From the NCBI GenBank assembly GCA_964615795.1, contig CAZTQR010000013.1:1-55774 (forward strand): DNA of 55,774 bases, given 5' to 3'. Shown piece after piece: positions 33,789-40,578 of the stretch. The position numbers were made by a program, and so were the translations under genes. Each line of letters opens with the position of its first letter. Position 1 is the stretch's first letter. The notes beneath the pieces were generated by a model that did no database searches, was not told the DNA's origin, and saw nothing but the letters and a program-made list of their open reading frames with translations. Source of the DNA: JADJAH01 sp964615795 (GTDB lineage: Bacteria > Bacteroidota > Ignavibacteria > Tepidaquicellales > Tepidaquicellaceae).

Positions 33789-35585
33789 TCACTCGCCGTC
33801 CCTGAATCCGAACCTTAATGTTGAACGCTTCGGCTGTACCGGCTCTTCAATGGTCTTTGGCTTCTGCTTTGCCGGCTTGTCTTCCAGTTCATCATCTAAC
33901 TTTACCGCGTTCTTTGCCATAGACTTCTCTTCAACCGGCCTTTGTGCCACAGGCGTCTGCAAAATCGTCTTTACAGGAGTCTTTGTTCCCGAAAGCCTTA
34001 TACCAAGCCGCGGTTCTTCAACAGGAAGATCATCGTCATCCAGAAGGTTCATATCTTCTTCAATGGATCTTATCTCAACAAGCCCGGGCCTCTTCTCCTC
34101 CTGTTCATCTTCTCTTGGATGCCTGAAATCTTCTATTTTGCTTCCGAGAATTGTGAACGAGCCTTCTCCGATATACTCGCCTGTTTCAGTCACGTCAACA
34201 AAAACCTCGCCGGTCGTCTGCCCGGGCTCTTCTTCCGTGCCTGTTTCCAGTTTGCCGACTCTCTTCTCACGGAGCTTCTTTTCTCTGTACTCCCTGAACT
34301 TACCCGCAGAGTAAAGCAGTGATGCAAGCTCGGCTGACTTTGATGCATCAAGAAGGTCTTTCTCCTTATTCTCGGTTGCCGAATTGTAAACGATCTCACC
34401 CTTCACCAAAACATCCGTGATGTCTTTTGTACTCAAGTACTTTATTATGTGCCAGCATACGGATTCACAGTCAAAGTCAGGCAGGCCGCCTGAATTCCTC
34501 AGGTCGCGAAGTGAAAGAACGACCAGGTCCGCCGATTTCATTCTTTCAATGCTTCCGGTCACATTGCCGAATCCGAATGCAGAGGACGGAACGGTAGTTG
34601 CCGATCTCAGTATTTCCTCATAAGTTGCTTGCCCCGAAGCGACTGCGGCAAGAATTTTCAGTTCTGACAGAATGTCCGAGCCGCTTAAGCCGGTTCCTGC
34701 CATCACTCTTACTCCCGCATTGAACAGGCGCCGAACAAGCGAAAGGTCTCCGGAAAATGCGGCAGCATCTGACGGACAAATTATCACACCTGCATCAATG
34801 TCTTTCAGTATTCCGATCTCGCCGTCAGTGAGGATGCAGGGGTCTGTAAGATAAGCGGAGTTCCCGAGCAGTCCGCTGTCGTTGAGAACGTTCACAAAAG
34901 GTTTGCCGAAAGTCTGCCTCAGGGTTTCCAGGGCCGATACCGAAAGTGATGCGTCAACAATGAGCATTGACTGCTTTGCCAGCACAAGCCGTTTAAAAGA
35001 AGAGATCGCGTATGAGTTGATGTTCTCATCCGCCCTGAATCCTGCTGCAACTTTCCCGCGAAGCAGGCCGGGGTCTTCTACAAGTTTGCTGTCAAATGAT
35101 GTGAGGTTGAAATTCTGTTTTATCCATTCCTGCTTTGAGTAAACATCTGCCGCCTGCTGCTTCTTGTATGACGGGCTTGCTTCGTTTATGAATGTCTCTC
35201 CGCACTTAAGCGCTCTCCTGTAAGTGAGTTCAAGAATGTCTTCAAGCCTTCCCTTATTGACGTTCTCCGACAAGTACCTGTCAATGAGATTGAGAGATAC
35301 GAATCCGTTCAGGTTTTCATAACTGCATTTGGTGAAGAACATCCTTGCGTGTGAATAAGAGGATATCAGCCTTGAGTTGAACAATCCGGGAATGATTATC
35401 TTGCCGTTGGCATCTATCACTTCTCCGCCGGGATTTGAAGCAAGAAACTCTTTTGCGCTTGTCCTTCCTTCATAATCTATCGTACTGATCTTTCCGTTCT
35501 TTACCGTAAGGTCAAATATCCCAGTCCTGCCCGCCTTGTCAAGCGTCAGAACAATTCCGCCTTTTATCAGTATGGGTTTGGTCAT
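33789..35585 (-). CDS. Amidohydrolase-fold protein that has lost its metal ligands, with long acidic C-terminal tail
   Basis: Residues 1-400 follow the layout of the SAH/MTA deaminase (atrazine chlorohydrolase-like) branch: ILIKGGIVLTLD, GKIIIPGLFNSR, a KDIDAG barrel segment, and SADLVVLSL near residue 365. Aligned by eye to those enzymes, every metal ligand is changed. The HxH after 'PGLFN' reads Arg72-Leu-Ile74, the barrel histidine around residue 233 is Val, the histidine near 248 is Asp, and the final Asp (TD) is Gly299 (AGTGLSG). Residues about 410-598 are an acidic, Pro/Lys/Glu-rich tail without a known domain, ending STLRFGFRDGE. The frame is intact and the gene is tightly packed in an operon, so it looks like a maintained pseudoenzyme. 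Confidence 0.8.
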   Translation of the reverse strand: MTKPILIKGGIVLTLDKAGRTGIFDLTVKNGKISTIDYEGRTSAKEFLASNPGGEVIDANGKIIIPGLFNSRLISSYSHARMFFTKCSYENLNGFVSLNLIDRYLSENVNKGRLEDILELTYRRALKCGETFINEASPSYKKQQAADVYSKQEWIKQNFNLTSFDSKLVEDPGLLRGKVAAGFRADENINSYAISSFKRLVLAKQSMLIVDASLSVSALETLRQTFGKPFVNVLNDSGLLGNSAYLTDPCILTDGEIGILKDIDAGVIICPSDAAAFSGDLSLVRRLFNAGVRVMAGTGLSGSDILSELKILAAVASGQATYEEILRSATTVPSSAFGFGNVTGSIERMKSADLVVLSLRDLRNSGGLPDFDCESVCWHIIKYLSTKDITDVLVKGEIVYNSATENKEKDLLDASKSAELASLLYSAGKFREYREKKLREKRVGKLETGTEEEPGQTTGEVFVDVTETGEYIGEGSFTILGSKIEDFRHPREDEQEEKRPGLVEIRSIEEDMNLLDDDDLPVEEPRLGIRLSGTKTPVKTILQTPVAQRPVEEKSMAKNAVKLDDELEDKPAKQKPKTIEEPVQPKRSTLRFGFRDGE

Positions 35586-35600
35586 TGCAGGATCTGATCC

Positions 35601-36560
35601 TTACAGGTCTTCAATTTCAAATTCTTCATCAAGATAAGATTCGCTGTTGCAAAGTTTGTTGCCTCCTTCATCCATTACTGCATACTGAAATCCTTTGCGG
35701 ACACTGTATGCCCCGTATTCCCCTTTCACATTCAGTGCAATGAAACCCACCTGGTAAATGTGGTCGCGGTTAAGATCGGATAAATGGTTGAGCCTTATCA
35801 CTCTCTCGCAGGCAAGCTTGCATGCTTCGGTTGGAGTATGCCCGTTGCGCATGAGCTCAACTATCAGAAAACTTCCGCATGCCCGTATCGTCTCTTCTCC
35901 TCTTCCGGTTGAAGATGCGCCGCCCACCTCTCCGTCAACGTAGAGTCCGGATCCTATGATAGGGCTGTCACCGACTCTTCCGTGAAGCTTCCATGCCATT
36001 CCGCTTGTTGTGCACGAAGCCGAGATGTGCCCGTCAGCGTCCATTGCCACCAGTCCTATAGTGTCATGATTCCCGTCATCGTTTATTCTGCTCAGCTTTT
36101 CCTTTTTGAGAAAATCGTCTGTGTGAATCTCCTGCGGCTTTGTTGCACCCGATGCTTTCCATTCCCAAAACCTCTTTATTGATTCTTCCGTGAGCAGGCT
36201 CTCCGGTTTGAAGCCGTTCTTCAGCGCAAAGGCAAGCGCGCCGTCTCCTGCAAGTATTGTATGCTCCGTATTTTCGAGCACCATCCTTGCCAGGCTTACA
36301 GGGTTTTTAATGTTCTCAACGCTTATCACTGATCCTATACGCGCGTTCCAGTCCATGATGGCCGCATCAAGCGTTACCCTTCCTTCACAGTCGGGAAGTC
36401 CGCCGAATCCTACGCTGAGAACGGTCGGATCATTCTCCGAGACCTTCACGCCTTCCTCAGCGGCATCAAGCGAGTTGCCTCCTTCAGCCATGATCCCGTA
36501 AGCGACCTCGTTTGCCGCAAGCCCGTGTTTCCATGTTGAAATGACTATCGGTTTTGCCAT
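35601..36560 (-). CDS. Ntn-hydrolase of the glycosylasparaginase / isoaspartyl peptidase family
   Basis: This is a type-2 asparaginase family protein that cuts itself to expose an N-terminal threonine. The 319 residues match the family. The self-cleavage site and nucleophile are in DDGNHDTIGLVAMDADG (Thr167), followed by ISASCTTSGMAWKLHGRVGDSP and GGASSTGRGEETIRACGSF, which build the binding pocket. The N-terminal GLAANEVAYGIMAEGGNSLDAAEEG is also typical. The GMAWK-HGRVGDSPIIGSGLY stretch is closer to glycosylasparaginases (N4-(beta-GlcNAc)-asparaginase) than to plant-type isoaspartyl peptidases, but the substrate is not certain. No signal peptide is present. It lies 14 bp after the esterase gene. 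Confidence 0.9.
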   Translation of the reverse strand: MAKPIVISTWKHGLAANEVAYGIMAEGGNSLDAAEEGVKVSENDPTVLSVGFGGLPDCEGRVTLDAAIMDWNARIGSVISVENIKNPVSLARMVLENTEHTILAGDGALAFALKNGFKPESLLTEESIKRFWEWKASGATKPQEIHTDDFLKKEKLSRINDDGNHDTIGLVAMDADGHISASCTTSGMAWKLHGRVGDSPIIGSGLYVDGEVGGASSTGRGEETIRACGSFLIVELMRNGHTPTEACKLACERVIRLNHLSDLNRDHIYQVGFIALNVKGEYGAYSVRKGFQYAVMDEGGNKLCNSESYLDEEFEIEDL

Positions 36561-36574
36561 CGCGATTCTTAGAG

Positions 36575-37603
36575 TTATCCTGTTATCTTTGAAGAGATCA
36601 TTTCAAATGTCCTGTCATACCGGTACTGAATATCAAAGTGCGTTCCGGGAAATTCTTCATGGTGGTATCTGATGCGCATTGACTTCAGCTTTGAACAGAA
36701 CATCCTTGCTCCCGCATGAAGATTAAACTGATCGTAAATTCCCGCGTCAAGAAAAATCAGTTTTAGCTTTCTCAGATTGTCGGCATGACGTTCAATCATT
36801 CTGACCGGATCATTCATCAGCCATTTATCAAAGACCTTCCTGTCAGGTTCGCATGTTTCGGGATCAAAGGGCAGATCGAATCCGTATCCCTTCGTCTTTA
36901 CACCTGCAGGGTTGGGGGAGTAACAGCTTGACATCGCCACTAAATTAAGCACATCAAAAAAATTCTTTCCCTTCGGCTGTGATTTGTTGATCTCCTTTGA
37001 GATGAAATGCTTCACTGCCGAATGCCCCTTGCCGTAAACCTCAAGCCCCGTAAGAGTCTTCGGAAAATCCGGCAAGTAGCAGTATTCAAAGGCCATGTCT
37101 CCTGCAGTGGAACACATCAGCCCGAATATTCCCGGATGCTTCATTGCCAGCACTGCGGCTCCGTATCCGCCGCTTGACTTTCCGCAGACAGCCCTGCTTT
37201 CGGGAACGGGCAACGTCCTGTAAACGGAATCAATGTACGGAACAAGTTCTCTTATCAAGTAATGCTCGTACTTTCCCGTTGCGGTTGAATTGATGAACTG
37301 GCTTCCGCCGTATCTTGTCCTGCAGTCCGGCATTACCACTATCATCTCCTTCATCTTCCTTTCGGATATCAGCCGGTCAAGTCTCTGAGGAACATTCTCC
37401 GAGATAAAACTTTCGTTGAGGTGTGTCATTCCCCAACCGGTAAAACCGGAGAGAAGGAATACAACGGGAAATCGTTTGTCTGAACTGTAATATGAAGGAG
37501 GAAGGTAAACCGGAAACTCTCTCACGTGAGGGTCTCCGAGCGGATTGTTCTTCAGCAGTTTGCTTTCAAATGTATCTATTTTGACCGTGCCTTTTGAAGT
37601 CAT
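36575..37603 (-). CDS. Alpha/beta-hydrolase esterase (esterase D / enterochelin-esterase-like fold)
   Basis: This is a 342-residue hydrolase of the putative esterase family (PF00756 type). The nucleophile elbow is CGKSSGGYGAA (Ser143). The acid is probably the Asp in FLDAGIYDQFN and the histidine the one in PGTHFDIQYRYD. DCRTRYGGSQFINS and 'FPVVFLLSGFTGWG' are typical family strands and oxyanion-side segments. There is no signal peptide, so it should act in the cytosol. The ATG at 37603 overlaps the ispD stop (ATGA), which shows coupling. The natural ester is unknown; S-formylglutathione hydrolase is possible but not supported by any specific residue. Confidence 0.87.
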   Translation of the reverse strand: MTSKGTVKIDTFESKLLKNNPLGDPHVREFPVYLPPSYYSSDKRFPVVFLLSGFTGWGMTHLNESFISENVPQRLDRLISERKMKEMIVVMPDCRTRYGGSQFINSTATGKYEHYLIRELVPYIDSVYRTLPVPESRAVCGKSSGGYGAAVLAMKHPGIFGLMCSTAGDMAFEYCYLPDFPKTLTGLEVYGKGHSAVKHFISKEINKSQPKGKNFFDVLNLVAMSSCYSPNPAGVKTKGYGFDLPFDPETCEPDRKVFDKWLMNDPVRMIERHADNLRKLKLIFLDAGIYDQFNLHAGARMFCSKLKSMRIRYHHEEFPGTHFDIQYRYDRTFEMISSKITG

Positions 37604-38280
37604 CCTCTTATTCTGCCTGTGTGTTTGAGGTCTTCTCTCAATGTGATCTTAATATTGTTCCTTTCTCCGGGAAATGTCTTAACCTTACATCCGGCAAACT
37701 CTGCGACAGAAGATTCATCGGTTCCGGCAAAGCGCTTTGCAGCGGCTTTCTCAAAAGCCCTGTAAAGTGTTTCAAACCTGAATCCCTGAGGAGTCTGTGC
37801 CGTTACAATTGCGTTCCTGTCTATCGTTTCCATTACGACTCCGTCTTTGCCGATCTTTTTCACCGTGTCAGAAACCGGCATTACCGGCAATGCGCATTTG
37901 TACTTCTTCGCATTCATGATCGTTCTTCTTATCAGTTCCCGGGAAACAAACGGCCTTACGGAATCATGGACAAGAACAATATCGCCGGCCCCGCAACCGC
38001 TCACTTTCAGCGCATTGAATACGGATTCCTGCCTGGTCTTTCCGCCTTCAACTATCGTCTTTGCCTTTCGCAGATCATATTTTCTTATTATCGCCGAAAG
38101 CCGGACAAAGTGCACGGGCTCCGCGGCAATTATTATTCTGTCAACTTCCCTGCATGAATTGAATTTTGAGATCGTCTGAGCAATGATCTCTTTGCCGTCT
38201 GTTTTCAGATACTGCTTTGGTACGGGGCCGCCTATTCTTCTGCCTGTTCCCGCCGCAGGGATCACAACAACAACCTTCAT
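37600..38280 (-). CDS. ispD: 2-C-methyl-D-erythritol 4-phosphate cytidylyltransferase
   Basis: This enzyme joins CTP and methylerythritol 4-phosphate in the non-mevalonate isoprenoid pathway. The 226 residues show the nucleotide-binding start VVIPAAGTGRRIGGPVPKQY, the LVHDSVRPFVS motif, and the C-terminal DESSVAEFAGCKVKTFPGERNNIKIT segment. It is the first gene of a tight operon reading ispD, esterase, asparaginase-like, pseudo-amidohydrolase, Nudix. No ispF is fused or adjacent. The start is the ATG at 38280. Confidence 0.95.
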   Translation of the reverse strand: MKVVVVIPAAGTGRRIGGPVPKQYLKTDGKEIIAQTISKFNSCREVDRIIIAAEPVHFVRLSAIIRKYDLRKAKTIVEGGKTRQESVFNALKVSGCGAGDIVLVHDSVRPFVSRELIRRTIMNAKKYKCALPVMPVSDTVKKIGKDGVVMETIDRNAIVTAQTPQGFRFETLYRAFEKAAAKRFAGTDESSVAEFAGCKVKTFPGERNNIKITLREDLKHTGRIRG

Positions 38281-38742
38281 TCAGCAGTGAAATGGAAAAT
38301 GGAAATATGATTTTGCAAATTTAGTCAATTTGATTTTGTTAATCTCTTGAATTCTGAAATCGCAGGAGCTTTGCATGGCACATCTGCTCAAGATGACGAA
38401 GTTCGCAGTGTTTCATGTCTTTCAATGAAACTCACATCAATTTGGAAAAGTGTGTGCGGTACCGGCGTTTGTCATCATGAGCAAGCATGTCAAATTGAAC
38501 ATTGGAAACAGGTCATAATGTGGGCGGGTGATTTTTCTTTGCGAAGCTTTCTTTGAGTTTACCCTGAGCTTGCGAAGGGTTCAAAAGAGAGTGATTAACT
38601 TTCTGCGGATGGAATCCCCGCTGCAGATGGTATTCTAAGCTGATCGTTTTCAACGGGAATGTTTCCCGATTGATCCTGTAAAACATTTTGTGTTAATCTG
38701 TCCGGAATAGTTTCATTATCTTTGCAGAAAAAGGGAGCGCAG
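38281..38742. other. Intergenic region upstream of ispD and of the two-TM protein gene
   Basis: This 462-bp stretch has no supported gene. It carries a 20-bp imperfect palindrome (38561-38580) of a kind dispersed in many bacterial genomes. A TATCTTTG (38717-38724) matches TAnnTTTG exactly 18 bp before the ATG at 38743, but no TTTG lies at the right distance upstream of it. Confidence 0.5.
38561..38580. repeat. Short imperfect palindrome resembling a dispersed repeat
   Basis: ACCCTGAGCTTGCGAAGGGT has ACCCT/AGGGT ends and resembles the short 'ACCCTGAGC..GTCGAAGGGT' palindromes scattered in intergenic DNA of many phyla. Only one copy was found in the window. Confidence 0.4.
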
Positions 38743-39141
38743 ATGAACGATGAGATCAGGAAGAGCCTTGCCAGAGCCGAGTCGCTTGTAGCAAAGCTCC
38801 GCAGGACAAACTCGCGGTACATCGTCATAAGCCTTGCCGCAAGCGTGCTTGCCACACTGCTTGCCGGCACAACAGCTTTCACAGGGCCGGTTGCAGGGCA
38901 GGGACCCACGGCATGGAAGTGGACATGCGCCATAGTGGCAGTGTTCACAGCAACTGCAACGATCTTCACGGGATTGCAGAAGCAACTCATGATAACGGAG
39001 AAACTTTCAAAGGCAACGGAGTGTGTAGGCAAGCTCCGCTCGATCGATTTCACTCTGAGCAATTCGGAAAAGGAGGAGGAAAGGAAGGATGCAGTTAGCG
39101 AGTATAAAAAAGTGCTTGAGGTTTACAGCGAGTATGTATGA
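38743..39141 (+). CDS. Small two-TM protein, SLATT-like
   Basis: This is a 132-residue protein. The ATG at 38743 is preceded by AAGGGAG; a TTG seven codons upstream is an alternative. A short basic amphipathic helix (RAESLVAKLRRTNSRY) is followed by two TM segments (about 27-47 and 60-80) joined by a short Gly/Pro loop, then a charged helical tail with KLSKATECVGKLRSID. That layout resembles SLATT/DUF4231-type two-TM domains, some of which are membrane effectors of nucleotide-signal defence systems. No sensor, nucleotidyltransferase or SLOG partner lies nearby, so a defence role is not supported. The small barrel gene is 47 bp downstream. Confidence 0.6.
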   Translation: MNDEIRKSLARAESLVAKLRRTNSRYIVISLAASVLATLLAGTTAFTGPVAGQGPTAWKWTCAIVAVFTATATIFTGLQKQLMITEKLSKATECVGKLRSIDFTLSNSEKEEERKDAVSEYKKVLEVYSEYV

Positions 39142-39188
39142 TTCACAGCGGAATGCATCTGATCACGGCAAACAAAAATTATTCTTGA

Positions 39189-39737
39189 ATGAACATTAAG
39201 GCATTGGCTCTGGCGGTGATGCTTGCAATTGCCGGAACTGCTCCGGCGCAGGTCCTTCCTCCGCTCAGCTTTCACGGGACTTCCGGAATTCAGCAATCCG
39301 AATCTGTTTCTCTCGGTGAAGTCGCTCTCATTCTGTTTCCCGTCAATCCCATACTCCTCATCGAAAATGAAAAGTTCTACGTCGGAATTACAAAGGAGAT
39401 TTCTTTTGGAGCATTTCCTTACGGAAGAATTGCGGCGGAATACTCTCTGATCTTCAGAGACACACGGCTCAATCATCTCAGGTTTTCATACAACTATGAT
39501 TTCGCCCTCGAAGCGCGCGACCTTGGCGCTGTATTGCTGAGTTTGGGCGGAGGGTATTTCACCGACTTCAACAAAGAGGGATATTTTCCGCAGGTTTCAT
39601 TCGGCCTGCTGTTTCCGGTTATGGAAAATGTCGCGGCAAATCCTTACCTGAAGCTCAGGCATACGTTCATGACCGATGCGAATGAATCGGACATCTCGGA
39701 TCTTTCGCTTGGGTTCGGACTGTATATCGGACTCTGA
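39189..39737 (+). CDS. Small secreted or outer-membrane barrel protein
   Basis: This is a 182-residue protein with a clear signal peptide (MNIKALALAVMLAIAGTAPA, cleavage before QVLPP). The rest alternates in beta-strand fashion with conserved-looking tight turns (GRIAAEYSLIFRDTRLNHLRFSYNYDF, GAVLLSLGGGYF, YFPQVSFGLLFPV, DLSLGFGLYIGL) and ends in a strand with a C-terminal Leu, as barrels do. I do not recognise a family. It is convergent with rsmA, with a 19-bp spacer holding a small GC hairpin without a T-run. Confidence 0.65.
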   Translation: MNIKALALAVMLAIAGTAPAQVLPPLSFHGTSGIQQSESVSLGEVALILFPVNPILLIENEKFYVGITKEISFGAFPYGRIAAEYSLIFRDTRLNHLRFSYNYDFALEARDLGAVLLSLGGGYFTDFNKEGYFPQVSFGLLFPVMENVAANPYLKLRHTFMTDANESDISDLSLGFGLYIGL

Positions 39738-39756
39738 TCCGCCGTGAAGGCGGCGC

Positions 39757-40578
39757 TCAGCCGGAACTTTTCAGACTGCCGATCATATCCGAAAGATGTA
39801 TGAACTCCTCCGGAGTCAGCGTTTCCGGCCTTCGCGTGAGGTCGAACCGAAGTTCATGCGGGCTTATGCCATAGTGCCGGAAGATGTTTGCCAGCGAATT
39901 GCTCAGCACTTTTCTTCTCTTTCCAAAACTTTCACGTACAACAAGCTTGAACAGTGCGGGGTCTGCCGAGGTTGAAATGAGCGGACTGCCGCTGAAGTCG
40001 AGACTGATGATGGTGGATGTGACGGTCGGCTTCGGGAAGAATGCCGTAGGCGGAACGTTAAACAGGATCCTGGGAGTGCAGTATGCCTGTGACTGAACGG
40101 AGAGGATGCCGTAGTTTTTGGAGCGCGGCGAAGCCGCAATCCGCTGGGCGACTTCCTTTTGCATCATCAGCACGGCGAAGCCGAGCAGTGCGCGGGAGTC
40201 GAACAGCTTGAACAGGATCTTGCTTGTGATGTTGTAAGGGATGTTGCCGATGATCTTCAGCTTACTCCCCGAAGGGGAGTTCACCGCGGAAAGATCATAA
40301 TCGAGAAAATTGTCGTGGACTATCTCTGCCTTTCCTTCATACTGCTTTGAAAGCTCCCCGCATACGCTTTTGTCATATTCCACAGCAGTGAAACTGCGCG
40401 GTTTGCCGGCTATGTGCTTCGTCAGAGCACCCCTTCCCGGGCCTATTTCGATCACGTTGTCTTCGTGAGATATGTCGAGCGCCTGCACGATCTTTCGCGC
40501 AATGTTGTCGTCAACAAGAAAATTCTGTCCGAGAAATTTCTTCGGCCTGTAGAGTTCGAACTTTTCCCCGGCTTTCAA
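39757..40578 (-). CDS. rsmA: 16S rRNA adenine dimethyltransferase
   Basis: This enzyme dimethylates two adjacent adenines in helix 45 of 16S rRNA late in 30S assembly. The 273 residues show KKFLGQNFLVDDNIARKI, the SAM motif VIEIGPGRGALT, the acidic EYDKS, and the catalytic NIPYNITSKILF. The start is a TTG at 40578 that directly abuts the TAG stop of the penicillin acylase gene, so no spacer exists. No ATG is available before the conserved FLGQNF block, which supports the TTG. It is probably cotranscribed with the acylase. Confidence 0.95.
   Translation of the reverse strand: MKAGEKFELYRPKKFLGQNFLVDDNIARKIVQALDISHEDNVIEIGPGRGALTKHIAGKPRSFTAVEYDKSVCGELSKQYEGKAEIVHDNFLDYDLSAVNSPSGSKLKIIGNIPYNITSKILFKLFDSRALLGFAVLMMQKEVAQRIAASPRSKNYGILSVQSQAYCTPRILFNVPPTAFFPKPTVTSTIISLDFSGSPLISTSADPALFKLVVRESFGKRRKVLSNSLANIFRHYGISPHELRFDLTRRPETLTPEEFIHLSDMIGSLKSSG

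Noticed and set aside
33789..35585. Calling the gene an active amidohydrolase or dihydroorotase
   Set aside because: None of the expected metal-binding histidines or the aspartate is present at the aligned positions.
38743..39141. An anti-phage system based on the SLATT-like protein
   Set aside because: No nucleotide cyclase, SLOG, TIR or nuclease gene lies near it; neighbours are a barrel gene, rsmA and ispD.
39738..39756. Terminator between the small barrel gene and rsmA
   Set aside because: There is a 5-bp GC stem, but no T-run on either strand.
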